From positions 146,812-210,811 of the forward strand of contig NZ_FNIF01000003.1 in assembly GCF_900103825.1 (NCBI RefSeq): a stretch of 64,000 bases of DNA. The letters run 5' to 3'. A model generated the notes under the pieces. The model made no database searches. It saw only the letters and a program-made list of their open reading frames with translations, and was not told the DNA's origin. This DNA comes from Paenibacillus sp. yr247 (GTDB lineage Bacteria > Bacillota > Bacilli > Paenibacillales > NBRC-103111). Position numbers and translations under genes: made by a program. Positions 46,488 to 57,366 of the stretch are shown one piece after another (position 1 is the stretch's first letter; each line of letters starts with the position of its first letter).

Positions 46488-47732
46488 ATGACTCTACTTA
46501 AAAGACTTATCCTATTAACCTTATTACTTACATTTGCGTTTCCATTTCAAGCATTCGCTTACAAGGTTGTGCTCGATGCTGGACATGGCGGAAGCGATTC
46601 TGGTGCTATTGGCATTAACGGCCTACAGGAAAAATATGTCAATTGGGACATCACGCAAAAGGTACGGAACGAGCTCATTGCAAGAGGATACGAGGTCATC
46701 TTGACAAGAAAGGATGACTCCTACTGGTCACTCGCACAGCGCGTCGAATTTACAAATGCTGAGCAAGCGGATTTATTCGTATCCATCCATGCTAATGCGC
46801 ATCCAAACGGAAAAACCAATGGAACCATGGTACTCTACTACGATAATGCGTATCCACAAGAAGATTATCCTGCTAGCGAAACTATGAAGAAACTGACTCC
46901 CTACAGCAAAGACCTCGCTCAGCATGTTTTGGATTCTCTACTCGCAGCCGCAGGTACCAAAAACTTAGGTCTAGTCCCAAGTGCTGTTTATGTAGCCAGA
47001 ATGGGGACGATTCCCAGCATTCTCGTGGAGACAGCCTTTCTTACCCAGGCAAGCGACGCAGCTTTGCTGGCAAGTGATTCCGTACGTACTAAAATGGCTC
47101 TTGGGATTGCAAATGGGATTGCCGCTTATACGCCGCCACTTTTTACAGATTCACTTGGTCATTGGGCTAGGGAAGCGATTTTACGGATGAAAAATAAAGG
47201 AGTTATCGAAGGTATCGCCAATCGCTATGAACCGGAACGTGCCTTGACGAGAGCTGAATTTCTCACATTGATGGATCGGGTATTCACGTTCAGTGAAATG
47301 AAACCAGCCTGCGCGCCAAGCGGAACAGTGACGTCCAACGTTTATGATTGCCAATCTGCTGCTGAGCAGATTTACAAAGACTTACCGTCCTCTCACTGGG
47401 CAAGTCCAGTTTTCGCTAAAGCCAAAAACTTGAATCTGCTTCAGGGCTATTCGGATGGGACAATTCGTCCTGATCAACCGATTACGAGAGGTGAAGTCGC
47501 TTTTCTCTTCGATCACCTTTTACAAATGGCTACCAAACCGAATAACCAACAAATCGCAGCTGCTCTCCCATCTTTTGACGACGTTCCCACATCATTGTGG
47601 AGTGCGAAAGCGATTTACGCGCTCAAGAATAAAGGCATCATTGATGGCATAACAGATACCTCATTTAAACCAAGTCAAACTATTACCCGTGCAGAGATTG
47701 CTGCCATGTTAGATCGTTATTACACCAAATAA
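46488..47732 (+). CDS. N-acetylmuramoyl-L-alanine amidase with SLH domains
   Basis: Secreted cell-wall amidase. Signal peptide of about 25 residues (ending FAYK), amidase_3 catalytic domain with zinc ligands in DAGHGG and SIHANAH and the catalytic Glu in LVETAFLT, then three SLH repeats (about 222-270, 300-345, 360-410) that anchor to pyruvylated wall polymer. 414 residues; GCGGAGG before the ATG. SLH proteins on such enzymes are typical of Paenibacillus. Confidence 0.94.
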   Translation: MTLLKRLILLTLLLTFAFPFQAFAYKVVLDAGHGGSDSGAIGINGLQEKYVNWDITQKVRNELIARGYEVILTRKDDSYWSLAQRVEFTNAEQADLFVSIHANAHPNGKTNGTMVLYYDNAYPQEDYPASETMKKLTPYSKDLAQHVLDSLLAAAGTKNLGLVPSAVYVARMGTIPSILVETAFLTQASDAALLASDSVRTKMALGIANGIAAYTPPLFTDSLGHWAREAILRMKNKGVIEGIANRYEPERALTRAEFLTLMDRVFTFSEMKPACAPSGTVTSNVYDCQSAAEQIYKDLPSSHWASPVFAKAKNLNLLQGYSDGTIRPDQPITRGEVAFLFDHLLQMATKPNNQQIAAALPSFDDVPTSLWSAKAIYALKNKGIIDGITDTSFKPSQTITRAEIAAMLDRYYTK

Positions 47733-47782
47733 AAAAAGCAGTGTGTCCTAACTCCTACGAGTTTTGGCACACTGCTTTTTTT
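47732..47782. terminator. Bidirectional terminator between the amidase and SpoIIB-like genes
   Basis: AAAAAAAGCAGTGTG pairs with CACACTGCTTTTTTT; U runs on both strands. Confidence 0.9.
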
Positions 47783-47783
47783 G

Positions 47784-49127
47784 TTAAGATACGCTGATTT
47801 TCTTAAGCAGCTCTATCTGCGCAATGATGTATTGCATCATGGACGATTGAGCTTGCCATAGCATCGCATTGGAAGGACTTTTCTTGTACTCTTCCATCGA
47901 TTGAACCGCACTGTTGATAGCCGATGTCATTTTTTGTACGATCGGTTTCGAATCATCTGTTAACCCTTCATTGATTGTGGCCGACAATGTAGTTAGCGAT
48001 TGATGTGAAGTATGAATCGTTTGCAGTGACGCTTCAGCCAACGAGGTTGGCTTCGTCTCCGCCAAATGAACAAGCGTTAATCCGCTTATCGTATTAACAA
48101 GTTTATCACCTTCGGCAATAAAGGAAGGAACCGACTCCGGTTTCGGTCCGCCCCAACGAATCCCTGTCGCAGCTGGGATATCCACATTCTTCATATACAC
48201 TTCTATCGTTTTATCCGCTGATTGTACCTCTTGTCTTAGCGCAAGGGCGTCGTCCCGGCTCTTGGCAAATCCTACAAATACCGTAGGCTTATCCGTAGTG
48301 TCCAGTGCTGTAGCTAAGCCTTTCTTTTTCAGAGTATCCTGGATAGCCTGGGCTCCTTGTAAGGTACTAAATACGCCATTTTGCAAGAATGTATACGATT
48401 TAGCAGGTATTTGAACCGGTGTAACAGCCGCGGCAGATACCGGAACGGCTGGTGCCTGATCTGTCGTCGTTTTGGTGGCTCCTGTTGGCGCTTTCGATGG
48501 AGCGGCTGCTTGTACATTAGGTGACGGAACGGTTATCGTATTTTTAACCGATGGCGTTACATTTGAATCACGATCGGTTGAAAACATCGAGAGAACAAAG
48601 AATCCAAACGCAATGCCGGTTACAACTGCTCCTGCCACAGAAGTTGCAATCCGAATCCAGGGGGTGCCGGATGATTTGGCGTATCTAGCACCTGTCCCCG
48701 TTTCTACATAAGGTCCTTTCGACGTCCAGTTCGACCACTCATCACGATTTCTGTCCGAAACGGGCTCATTTCTCTCAGGTGATGGATCTCTACCGCTTTG
48801 ATTCTCGCGGGCTGCCTGCGATTCACGAATAATGCGTTCCACCCGCTCACCTTCAGATTCAATCTGACTATTCCAGTTCCCGAAATCTGTCGTGAATGTA
48901 TTTAAGGCATGCGGTTCAAATAAATGTTCTACTTGTTCCCTCTCTGCTTGATGATATGGAGTGACCTCATCTGACGTACGATGGTCAATCGTAGTCGATA
49001 CTACCTTAAATTCCTCCTGATAGAGTGGAATCACCTTCTCTTGTTGATCAGGTACTCGTGATGCTTTACGAGTTGATTCTGCCCTTTCTTTTGGATCGAA
49101 ACGATAAGTAATTCTTGCTTTATTCAT
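47784..49127 (-). CDS. spoIIB: SPOR-domain membrane protein (SpoIIB-like)
   Basis: A charged cytoplasmic N-terminus of about 165 residues, one membrane helix (about 170-192), a Pro/Thr/Ala linker, and a SPOR domain (about 250-330) that binds denuded glycan at septa, then a helical tail. B. subtilis SpoIIB, encoded between maf and folC, has this layout and acts in engulfment. 447 residues from ATG 49127; a GTG three codons upstream is also possible. Name by position and architecture rather than close sequence recall. Confidence 0.72.
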   Translation of the reverse strand: MNKARITYRFDPKERAESTRKASRVPDQQEKVIPLYQEEFKVVSTTIDHRTSDEVTPYHQAEREQVEHLFEPHALNTFTTDFGNWNSQIESEGERVERIIRESQAARENQSGRDPSPERNEPVSDRNRDEWSNWTSKGPYVETGTGARYAKSSGTPWIRIATSVAGAVVTGIAFGFFVLSMFSTDRDSNVTPSVKNTITVPSPNVQAAAPSKAPTGATKTTTDQAPAVPVSAAAVTPVQIPAKSYTFLQNGVFSTLQGAQAIQDTLKKKGLATALDTTDKPTVFVGFAKSRDDALALRQEVQSADKTIEVYMKNVDIPAATGIRWGGPKPESVPSFIAEGDKLVNTISGLTLVHLAETKPTSLAEASLQTIHTSHQSLTTLSATINEGLTDDSKPIVQKMTSAINSAVQSMEEYKKSPSNAMLWQAQSSMMQYIIAQIELLKKISVS

Positions 49128-49240
49128 CCTCACCACTCCTCGTAAAATTTATTTGGAAACGGGCATCGCGCCGCGTCGTCTTGTCCAAATCTTCTGTTAC
49201 TAGATTATGATTGAGAGAATTCAATTATGTTCCGTTCCGC

Positions 49241-49280
49241 AAAAAAAGACCGCCTCTAGCCATTGCGGCTTACAGCGATC
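49241..49280 (-). terminator. Rho-independent terminator after murC
   Basis: GAtCGCtgTA-GCC pairs with GGCTAgaGGCGgTC imperfectly, then seven U in the minus-strand RNA. Confidence 0.85.
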
Positions 49281-49286
49281 TTTCTT

Positions 49287-50675
49287 TTAACCATTCGTTT
49301 CGTATTTTTTACGCAGCGACTTTGCTAAGCCGTCAGCTGCTTTCCATATGTCGCCTGCTCCCATAGTTATCACCAGGTCACCTGGCTGCACATGCTGAAT
49401 CAAATAAGTAAGAACCTCATCCCTTGTTGCCATATGCTGAACATTCGGGTTACTGTTGCTCCTGATCAATTCAACCAGCTTGGCTGAATCTACGCCCTCG
49501 ATTCGCTGCTCGCCTGCAGGTGAGTAAATGTCTGTAATAATGACCTCATCAGCTTCATCGAATGAGCGGCTGAACTGCTCGAATAAATAATAGGTTCGTG
49601 TGTACCGTTGAGGCTGGAATACCGCAATGATCCGTTTCCCTGTTGCTTTTGCCGCGGAAATGGTTGCCTGAATTTCAGTAGGATGATGGGCATAATCATC
49701 GATAACCAGTATATTCTCTACTTCACCGAGTACTTGGAACCTACGCTTTGCACCGCGAAATTCTTGAATCGCATCAGCAATTTTTCCGAAAGGCAATCCT
49801 GCTTCCAGACAAGTGATTAACGTCGCTAATGCATTATATACGTTGTGTTTACCAGGTACAGACAAACTTACAGGTCCTAATACCTCGCCTTTAAATTGTA
49901 CAGTAAACGTAACCTTACGGTCGCCTAAAGTTATATCGCTAGCCACATAGTCAGCCGCATTATCTATGCCATACGTTATGACTTCGCTTTGAATATGCGG
50001 AATCATTTCACGTAAGAACGTATCATCCTGACAAACAATTGCTCTTCCTCCAGGTCTCACTTGACTGAGGAATTGCTTATAAGCTTTCTTCAAATTCTCA
50101 AAATCACCGTTATAATTCTCCAAGTGATCGGCTTCGATATTATTCACCAATGCAAGAGTCGGATGATACTGAAGGAAAGTTCCATCACTTTCATCAGCTT
50201 CAGCTACAACAAATTCGCCTTTTCCGGCTTTGGCATTGCTGCCCACATTCATGATTTCGCCACCGATAATATAGGTCGGATCCAATCCGCAAATTTCCAT
50301 CACTAGGGCAATCATTGAGGAGGTTGTTGTTTTGCCATGAGCTCCCGCAACTGCGATGCCTTTACGTTCATTCATGAGTCTTGCAAGCATCTGCGAACGA
50401 TGAATGACAGGAATATTTAATTCTTCCGCCGCTTGCATCTCCACATTATCCTTGGATAAGGCAGTTGAGTATACAACCAAATCTGCGCCTGATACATTGC
50501 GCGCTTCATGACCAATGAAAACTTGCGCACCCTTAGCTATTAGCTTTTCTGTTAACTCTTGCTGTGCCAGGTCGGAACCGGAAATCCGGTATCCCATTTC
50601 TAGCATGACTTTGGCAATAGCACTCATGCCGTATCCGCCGATGCCTATAAAATGTACGTGTTCTGCTTGACTCAC
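49287..50675 (-). CDS. murC: UDP-N-acetylmuramate-L-alanine ligase
   Basis: Adds L-Ala to UDP-MurNAc in peptidoglycan synthesis. Rossmann motif HFIGIGGYGMSAIA, P-loop GAHGKTTTSS and DDYAHHPTEI are present. GTG at 50675 (462 residues) starts the usual MSQAEHVHFIG sequence; the frame is open 19 codons further into folC. It follows folC by 7 bp, an arrangement often seen in Paenibacillus but not in B. subtilis. Confidence 0.96.
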   Translation of the reverse strand: MSQAEHVHFIGIGGYGMSAIAKVMLEMGYRISGSDLAQQELTEKLIAKGAQVFIGHEARNVSGADLVVYSTALSKDNVEMQAAEELNIPVIHRSQMLARLMNERKGIAVAGAHGKTTTSSMIALVMEICGLDPTYIIGGEIMNVGSNAKAGKGEFVVAEADESDGTFLQYHPTLALVNNIEADHLENYNGDFENLKKAYKQFLSQVRPGGRAIVCQDDTFLREMIPHIQSEVITYGIDNAADYVASDITLGDRKVTFTVQFKGEVLGPVSLSVPGKHNVYNALATLITCLEAGLPFGKIADAIQEFRGAKRRFQVLGEVENILVIDDYAHHPTEIQATISAAKATGKRIIAVFQPQRYTRTYYLFEQFSRSFDEADEVIITDIYSPAGEQRIEGVDSAKLVELIRSNSNPNVQHMATRDEVLTYLIQHVQPGDLVITMGAGDIWKAADGLAKSLRKKYETNG

Positions 50676-50682
50676 GCCGTTC

Positions 50683-52059
50683 TCACCATCCTTTTTCAGA
50701 ATCGGTTTGATAGGTAATCCAAGAACGAACATCAGAGATTAAATACAGCGTGCCGGATACGACAGCCAGATCATCCTGCTCAGTTCTGCTTATAAGGGTT
50801 TCTAATGCCTTCTTCCAATCTCGCTCAACAACGATGTCCACCATACGGTTCATATCATGGAGAAGCTCACTTGCAAGCTCAGCGAGCATAGAGGCATCCC
50901 CTTTTTTATGAAAATCGGGTTCCGTAAATATAAGAGTATCCACCAATGGTAGTATATGCCTCAGGTAGCCAGTATGATTCTTTGTCGAAAGCATTCCCAT
51001 CATCAAATGAAGCTTGCGGTAACGGTATACACTTTGGAGCGCTGCAGCAAGTGTCGCAGCTCCTTCTGGGTTGTGCGCGCCATCAAGTAAAATGCGAGGC
51101 TCGTTCGAGATCATCTCAAGCCGACCTGGCCAACGAGTTTCCTTGAGACCTTTGTAAAGATCTTCATCATCTACGATACAGGCATAATATTGACGAAGTA
51201 CTTCAAGCGTCATTACAGCCACAGCTGCGTTCTTCAATTGATGCTGTCCGTTTAACGAAATCGGCACACCTTTCAAATTCCGAAACGGTCCGCTAAAATC
51301 AAAGGTTTGTTTATCTAGCTCACTTGAAACATGGGAGAAATTGAATTGCCCGCCAAGAGAATAAAGTGTTGCTTTCTTATCCTTGGCTGTTTGTTCAATA
51401 ACACGCCACACCTCATTCGGCTCAACAGCCGTTATTACAGGTACACCAGCTTTAATAATACCCGCTTTCTCTGCTGCTACCTGTTCCAGTGTGTTTCCCA
51501 ATATATCCATATGGTCATGGCCTACATTGGTAATGATGGTTACGACAGGATTCACAATATTCGTGCTATCCAGCCTTCCCCCGAGTCCTGTTTCCCATAC
51601 TACATAATCAGGATATGCGACTTTACCAAAATACAAGATCGCAAGCGCAGTTGAAATTTCAAACATCGACGGAGAGCCAACCTCGGTCTCAGCAATCTCG
51701 TCAACGATTGGCTTTATTTCATTCACAAGTCTAAGCAGCACGTCGTCTTCAATGTCCACTCCATTCACTTGGATACGATTCGTATACTTTTCCAAGTAAG
51801 GGGAAGTGAATGTGCCTACATCATAGCCGCAAGTCTGCAAAACAGAAGATAAATAGGCACACGTGGAGCCTTTTCCGTTTGTCCCCGCCACATGAATGAA
51901 CTTCAGCCTGCGTTCGGGGTGATCGAGTTTATCCATCAGCAACTGCATACGTTGGAGACCCGGCTTGATACCGAGTTTCTCCATCCGGCCGACAATCCAG
52001 GCAATAGCTTCTTGCGCTGTCTGGAATTCAGCCGGATGAATATCTTTTAATTCATTCAT
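50683..52059 (-). CDS. folC: Bifunctional folylpolyglutamate/dihydrofolate synthase
   Basis: Adds glutamate to folates in the cytoplasm. Mur-ligase fold with P-loop GTNGKGSTCAYL, ETGLGGRLDSTN and LLDGAHNPEG. 458 residues from ATG 52059, which has GAGG at nine bases; two in-frame ATGs upstream are less well placed. It follows valS by about 70 bp, the B. subtilis valS-folC order. Confidence 0.95.
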   Translation of the reverse strand: MNELKDIHPAEFQTAQEAIAWIVGRMEKLGIKPGLQRMQLLMDKLDHPERRLKFIHVAGTNGKGSTCAYLSSVLQTCGYDVGTFTSPYLEKYTNRIQVNGVDIEDDVLLRLVNEIKPIVDEIAETEVGSPSMFEISTALAILYFGKVAYPDYVVWETGLGGRLDSTNIVNPVVTIITNVGHDHMDILGNTLEQVAAEKAGIIKAGVPVITAVEPNEVWRVIEQTAKDKKATLYSLGGQFNFSHVSSELDKQTFDFSGPFRNLKGVPISLNGQHQLKNAAVAVMTLEVLRQYYACIVDDEDLYKGLKETRWPGRLEMISNEPRILLDGAHNPEGAATLAAALQSVYRYRKLHLMMGMLSTKNHTGYLRHILPLVDTLIFTEPDFHKKGDASMLAELASELLHDMNRMVDIVVERDWKKALETLISRTEQDDLAVVSGTLYLISDVRSWITYQTDSEKGW

Positions 52060-52129
52060 CGTTCTCATCCTCATTTACTATATGATTGACCTTGTCTTCG
52101 TAACTAGGCAATCGTTTGTTTTCCTGAAA

Positions 52130-54799
52130 TTAACCTTTTAATTCCGCTAATCGAGCAATCACTTTATCTCGCTTATCTGCATAATCTGCAAGCTTAGCCT
52201 TCTCTTCCTCGATCACCTTCGCAGGTGCCTTGCCCACAAAGCCCTCATTGCCTAACTTCTTCTCAATTCGCTCTACTTCACCATGCAAGGATTGCAGTTC
52301 TTTATCCAAACGTGCAAGCTCTTGCGCAATGTCAATAAGACCTGCCAGCGGTAAGAAAAGCTCTGCTCCTGTGATGACGGATGTCATGGCTTTCTCCGGC
52401 GCTGCCATCTCTGCGTCGATTTGAAGCAGCGACGTGTTGCAGAAACGCTTCAAGTATTCCTCATTGTTACGAAGAATGCCCAGAGCATCACTGCTGGCTG
52501 GTTTTACAAGCAGTTCAACTTTCTTACTCATAGGCACATTCACTTCGGCGCGAATATTACGAACTGAACGAATGGCATCCATCAAGAGTTCCATTTCTCG
52601 AACAGCATCAGGCGATTCGAAAGCGGCATTCTCTTTCGGCCAAGATGCGAGCGTAATCGTCTCACCCTCATGCGGCAAATGCTGCCAGATCTCTTCCGAA
52701 ATGAAAGGCATGAACGGATGAATCAAACGCTGTGTATGGTCTAGTACGTATGCCAGAACGGATTGTGTCTTTTTCTTAGCAGCTGCATCCGTACCGTATA
52801 AGCTCAATTTACTGAACTCAATATACCAATCGCAAAGATCGTCCCAGATGAAGTTATAAAGCAATCGTCCTGTTTCGCCGAATTCATAGCTGTCGATTAA
52901 GCGAGTTACTTCACGAACCGTTTCGTTCAGACGATGCAAAATCCAGCGATCCGCGGTGCCAAGATGACCTGTTAGATCGATGTCTGCCGCGGTAACACCT
53001 TCTAGATTCATTAAAGCAAAGCGGGAAGCATTCCAAATCTTATTAGCAAAATTCCGCGCTTGCTCGACACGTTCCCACCGGAAACGGAGATCTTGACCCG
53101 GCGTACTGCTCGTCGAAATCATATAGCGCATAGCATCTGCGCCATACTTCTCAATAACTTCTAGCGGATCGACACCGTTGCCTAAGGATTTGGACATTTT
53201 GCGGCCTTCAGAATCGCGTACAAGACCATGCATTAATACATCTTTAAACGGAATTTGATCCGTAAATTCAAGGGCAGTGAAGATCATCCGAGCTACCCAG
53301 AAATAAATGATGTCATAACCTGTAACAAGTACATTCGTCGGATAGAAACGCTTCAAATCCTCAGTATCATTCGGCCAGCCTAGAGTTGAGAACGGCCACA
53401 ATGCGGAACTAAACCATGTATCAAGCACATCGTTGTCTTGATTCAAGTTCGTGCTCTGACAATGCGAGCAAGCTGTAGCGTCCTCACGAGTTACCGTGAT
53501 TTGACCACAATCCGCACAATGCCATGCGGGAATGCGATGTCCCCACCACAGCTGACGGGAAATACACCAATCGCGTACATTTTCAATCCAGTTCAGGTAA
53601 ATTTTCTCGAAACGATCAGGTACGAAATTAACGCCTTTGCCTGTTTTTTGTGCTTCAATCGCTTGGTCAGCAAGCGGCTGCATCTTCACGAACCATTGCG
53701 TCGACAGATAAGGCTCAATAACCGCACCGCTGCGCTCACTATGACCTACTTGATGGATGTGTTCTTCTATTTTGATAAGAACACCTTGCTCCTTTAAATC
53801 AGCTACGATTTGTTTACGGCAATCAAAGCGATCTATACCTTGATAAGGACCCGCATTGGCGTTCATTGTACCGGTTTCGTCCATAACGAGAATTTGCGGG
53901 AGATCATGACGTTTCCCGACTTCGAAGTCGTTCGGATCGTGGGCAGGCGTAATTTTTACAGCGCCGCTTCCGAACTCTTTTTCTACATAATCATCCGCGA
54001 TGATCGGAATCTCACGATTCACAATCGGGAGAAGCAGCATTTTGCCAATGAGATGCTTATAGCGCTCATCCTTCGGATGAACAGCAACCGCTGTATCGCC
54101 GAGCATCGTCTCAGGACGTGTCGTAGCAACAACGATGGAACCTGTTCCATCGGTCGTTTTGTATTCTAGGTGATAGAGGGCGCCTTGCACTTCTTTGTAT
54201 TCTACTTCAATGTCAGATAGCGCTGTGCGTGCCGCTGGATCCCAGTTAATAATATAATTACCGCGATAAATAAGACCCTTCTCATAAAGGCTTACGAATA
54301 CTTCGCGGACGGCTTGCGATAGCCCCTCATCCAGAGTGAAACGCTCACGGGAATAGTCTAGGGAGAATCCCATTTTGGCCCACTGCTCGCGAATGGTGTT
54401 CGCATATAGATCCTTCCATTCCCACACTTTCTCTAGGAACCTCTCACGACCAAGGTCATAGCGTGATTGTCCTTGCTCGCGGAGCTTTTGCTCAACCCTC
54501 GTTTGTGTGGCAATACCCGCGTGGTCAGATCCGGGCAGCCAAAGTGCGTCATAACCCTGCATACGTTTGGTACGAATTAAAATGTCCTGCAGTGTAAAAT
54601 CAAGCGCATGCCCAATATGAAGCATGCCCGTAACGTTTGGAGGCGGAATCACGATGGTGTAGGTTTCAGCATCTGGACGATTGCCCGCTTTGAAAAATTC
54701 CTTCTTAATCCAGTAATCATACCACTTTCGTTCTGCTTCTTTTGGATCGTAAGTGGTAGACAATTGCATTTGTTCTTTGGTTTCATTAGCTTCGGTCAT
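52130..54799 (-). CDS. valS: Valyl-tRNA synthetase
   Basis: Class I synthetase charging tRNA-Val, with editing. HIGH motif in [14 protein letters not shown] in [11 protein letters not shown], the CP1 editing domain between, and the C-terminal coiled-coil arm ([23 protein letters not shown]). 889 residues from ATG 54799 behind GGAGG; the frame is open 25 codons into the leader. Expression is controlled by a T-box leader (54881-55181). Confidence 0.97.
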   Translation of the reverse strand: MTEANETKEQMQLSTTYDPKEAERKWYDYWIKKEFFKAGNRPDAETYTIVIPPPNVTGMLHIGHALDFTLQDILIRTKRMQGYDALWLPGSDHAGIATQTRVEQKLREQGQSRYDLGRERFLEKVWEWKDLYANTIREQWAKMGFSLDYSRERFTLDEGLSQAVREVFVSLYEKGLIYRGNYIINWDPAARTALSDIEVEYKEVQGALYHLEYKTTDGTGSIVVATTRPETMLGDTAVAVHPKDERYKHLIGKMLLLPIVNREIPIIADDYVEKEFGSGAVKITPAHDPNDFEVGKRHDLPQILVMDETGTMNANAGPYQGIDRFDCRKQIVADLKEQGVLIKIEEHIHQVGHSERSGAVIEPYLSTQWFVKMQPLADQAIEAQKTGKGVNFVPDRFEKIYLNWIENVRDWCISRQLWWGHRIPAWHCADCGQITVTREDATACSHCQSTNLNQDNDVLDTWFSSALWPFSTLGWPNDTEDLKRFYPTNVLVTGYDIIYFWVARMIFTALEFTDQIPFKDVLMHGLVRDSEGRKMSKSLGNGVDPLEVIEKYGADAMRYMISTSSTPGQDLRFRWERVEQARNFANKIWNASRFALMNLEGVTAADIDLTGHLGTADRWILHRLNETVREVTRLIDSYEFGETGRLLYNFIWDDLCDWYIEFSKLSLYGTDAAAKKKTQSVLAYVLDHTQRLIHPFMPFISEEIWQHLPHEGETITLASWPKENAAFESPDAVREMELLMDAIRSVRNIRAEVNVPMSKKVELLVKPASSDALGILRNNEEYLKRFCNTSLLQIDAEMAAPEKAMTSVITGAELFLPLAGLIDIAQELARLDKELQSLHGEVERIEKKLGNEGFVGKAPAKVIEEEKAKLADYADKRDKVIARLAELKG

Positions 54800-54880
54800 A
54801 GGATTACCTCCATTACTGTTATCTCTGTTAGATAGGCTTATAAGGCCTATAATTAATCTCGAATCGGAGTCCATTCAAAC

Positions 54881-54915
54881 AAAAAAAGCCCTCCGCCCGC
54901 AAAGGACGAAAGGCT
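54881..54915 (-). terminator. T-box-controlled terminator of valS
   Basis: AAGCCTTTCGTCC pairs imperfectly with GGGCGGAGGGCTT, followed by seven U. It competes with the antiterminator formed by the T-box sequence. Confidence 0.9.
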
Positions 54916-55181
54916 TGCGCTTCCGTGGTACCACCTTCATTCCGCGCAGCTTCACGAATGAAGCGCGTGGCTCTCAAACAGATAACGGCTGCGGCCGGCA
55001 AATGCTAAGTCAGCATTCCGTTTACACGGGACGCTTACAATCACATTTACAACTCCAGGGCGACTTCGTTCGGTTGCATCCTATGGAACCTTTCAGCGCT
55101 ACCAGTTCCACTCTCTGAAGGGCTTACCGCCTACTACTCCCTATCAACGTTTCCAATATTACTCAAAATGGTTTACATCAT
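54881..55181 (-). ncRNA. T-box leader of valS
   Basis: Uncharged tRNA-Val binding switches terminator to antiterminator. In the minus-strand RNA: a stem I with AGTAGTA and GAA elements, candidate specifier GUC (55062-55064), the T-box AAGGTGGTACCACGG (54923-54937) whose UGGU bulge matches an ACCA acceptor end, then the terminator at 54881-54915. The 536 bp between valS and spoVID hold only this leader, its promoter and a hairpin. Confidence 0.93.
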
Positions 55182-55210
55182 ATGATAACGAACATTTGAA
55201 ATAGAGTCAA
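55182..55210 (-). promoter_or_regulatory. valS promoter
   Basis: Minus strand TTGACT (55205-55210), 17-bp spacer, TATCAT (55182-55187). It lies shortly before the T-box stem I. Confidence 0.65.
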
Positions 55211-55280
55211 TATATCATTCCAGTATTACCGTTTAAGAATAAATTATGCTTGTATCTGAAAGATGTTACAGCATATAAAT

Positions 55281-55317
55281 AAGAGCCTCCAGCCGTTAAA
55301 AGCAGCCAGAGACTCTT
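55281..55317 (-). terminator. Terminator-like hairpin after spoVID
   Basis: AAGAG-CTC-GGCTG pairs with CGGCT-GGAG-CTCTT; the following U tract is weak (AUUUAU). Confidence 0.55.
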
Positions 55318-55335
55318 GCCTATGTATCCTGTTAT

Positions 55336-56361
55336 TTATCTAGGTAGATAAATAACCTGCCCAACCGAAATGTCCTGATCATTGAGACGATTCAAAAGCT
55401 GTAGCTCACGTGGGTTGAGTTGATAGCGTTTGGCAATCGACTCTAATGTATCTTCCTTTTGAACAATGCACATTTTTAACTTTCTAAATTCTTGCGAACT
55501 CGTACTGCTTTGAAGGAAAAGTCGCTTCCATTCAACAGCATCTATTCTCGTCTCCTCAGCAAGTGCAGCCTGCGCTTCTTCTTCAGCTTTCCTCTTATCC
55601 GTAAGATACGAGCCAGCCTTTGACAAAAGCGATTTGATACCGTACGGGTTAATGTCGATAGCCTCATTTGCCTTTTTGCCGAAGGCGACTTTGAGATCTT
55701 TCTTATCCTCTGTAACCACCGGGCTCTCATGAGGGGGGGTCACCTTCAATTCGGTTTGTACAATATCAACTGCAACCACACCATCATCATGATAAGACTC
55801 TTCCTGAACGGGGACATCCATATAGGAAGGAGCACCCGCAATTGGCGCTATATACACGGGCTCTGGCATGGATTGAAATACTTGAGGCTCTTGAATAGGT
55901 TGTGAGGGATACGGCAGAGGTGGTTCGAACTGCGGGATATCAACTTCATGTACGAACGTAACTTCCTCTTCCTCACGCCAGCTCTCGGCCGGAGCCGAAA
56001 CAATTTCGACACCCTGCAGGGATAGAACACCAGTAACATTCAGACTTCTGGCTGATAAAAGATCAATATCAAAGTTCTCAATCTCAACCTGAATATCTTC
56101 TACACGATGAATGCGATTCAAAGGTAATGTGATTTCAACTGGAATCAAGTGCTCCAGTGACCTGGGTGTACCCCCTTCTTCACTGAAATAATTGCCTGTA
56201 AGCAGTAAGTTCCCCTTCAGGATTGCCTGATCATCCAAAGTAAGCACCTGAATATGAGGAAGCAATTCTACATCACTGAATTCTTGTATCCCCGCCAAAT
56301 CTTCTTGCAAATGAACACGCTCATAGATATCGAATCTTAAACCTGGTTGTTGTTCAGACAC
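55336..56361 (-). CDS. spoVID: Spore morphogenetic protein SpoVID-like, LysM
   Basis: Coat encasement protein that partners SafA (24.1 kb here). The N-terminal beta-rich domain (about 1-130, with GLRFDIYERVHL and HLIPVEITLPL), an acidic Pro/Glu-rich linker, and a C-terminal LysM domain (EDTLESIAKRYQLN... VGQVIYLP) match SpoVID. B. subtilis spoVID also lies between valS and hemL. 341 residues from GTG 56361, which has GGGAGG at nine bases; ATGs upstream lack a site. Confidence 0.87.
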   Translation of the reverse strand: MSEQQPGLRFDIYERVHLQEDLAGIQEFSDVELLPHIQVLTLDDQAILKGNLLLTGNYFSEEGGTPRSLEHLIPVEITLPLNRIHRVEDIQVEIENFDIDLLSARSLNVTGVLSLQGVEIVSAPAESWREEEEVTFVHEVDIPQFEPPLPYPSQPIQEPQVFQSMPEPVYIAPIAGAPSYMDVPVQEESYHDDGVVAVDIVQTELKVTPPHESPVVTEDKKDLKVAFGKKANEAIDINPYGIKSLLSKAGSYLTDKRKAEEEAQAALAEETRIDAVEWKRLFLQSSTSSQEFRKLKMCIVQKEDTLESIAKRYQLNPRELQLLNRLNDQDISVGQVIYLPR

Positions 56362-56478
56362 CGAATTAATCCTCCCTTCCATCAAACCCGAATGCTGGAT
56401 AGCATTCGGATTGTTAGGCCATTTACTTGTTTGTCTCTAAAAGTATATGGGTGGGAAGGGCTAGGCATGACTACATTT

Positions 56479-57366
56479 TTATAGTGCTGCGACTTCCGTT
56501 AACAAAAGTTGAAAATCTTGCGGTAAAGTCGCATGAACCTCGATCTGCTTCTGAGTAATCGGATGATCAAACAAAAGCCTTTCACCATGCAGCGCTTGAC
56601 GATGAAACAAACGCGAAGAACCACCATACAAGGTATCTCCTATTAATGGATGACCTAAATAGCTGAGATGGACTCGAATTTGATGGGTTCTGCCTGTTTC
56701 TAGCTCTAATCCTACGAAAGCAGCCTTCTCCATTTGTCGAAGCACCTTATAATGCGTAATCGCTTGATCTCCGTTAGGCGTAACCCTGCGCTTGCCTGAA
56801 TGATGACGGTCTTTGCCGATAGGTTCATCAATCGTTCCTTGCTTCGCCCGGAACACCCCTTCAGCTAACGCCACATAGCTCCTATCAATTCGTTTATCAC
56901 GCATAGCCTCATCGAGCAACACATGAGCCCATTCATTCTTGGCATAGAGCACCGCCCCGGTTGTATCTTGATCTAAACGATGAATATGCCGAACCTCACA
57001 AGCTTGGCCAGTTGAAGCGTAATAGTAAGCAACCGCAGAAGCCAGCGTACCGCTCTGCCCTACTTCTGAAGGATGAACGGACATACCAGCCGGTTTATTA
57101 ACAACCAAACAGAAGTCGTCCTCATAGATAACGTCGAGGTTATAACGTTCAGGTCTGAACGAGGCCTCCTCAGCAGGAAACACATGGAGATTTACTTTGT
57201 CACCTTCAACCTGAATACGGCCTTGAGAAGCTAATCGAAGAAAGAACTTTCGCGGAACAGGCAGTAAAGCAGCTAATTCTTCAATGGCCCCAGGCTTAAG
57301 GGGCTTCCACATCGCATTGGGCGCTGGGAGCTCCAACCATTCACCGCTGCGCTTCCACTCTGTCAT
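56479..57366 (-). CDS. RluA-family pseudouridine synthase
   Basis: Isomerises uridine to pseudouridine in rRNA or tRNA; target unknown. The catalytic motif HRLDQDTTG is intact, with the RTHQIRVH and HPLIGDTLYGG blocks after it. 295 residues. Its ATG overlaps by four bases the stop of a 37-codon upstream reading frame, so translation is probably coupled. Confidence 0.93.
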   Translation of the reverse strand: MTEWKRSGEWLELPAPNAMWKPLKPGAIEELAALLPVPRKFFLRLASQGRIQVEGDKVNLHVFPAEEASFRPERYNLDVIYEDDFCLVVNKPAGMSVHPSEVGQSGTLASAVAYYYASTGQACEVRHIHRLDQDTTGAVLYAKNEWAHVLLDEAMRDKRIDRSYVALAEGVFRAKQGTIDEPIGKDRHHSGKRRVTPNGDQAITHYKVLRQMEKAAFVGLELETGRTHQIRVHLSYLGHPLIGDTLYGGSSRLFHRQALHGERLLFDHPITQKQIEVHATLPQDFQLLLTEVAAL

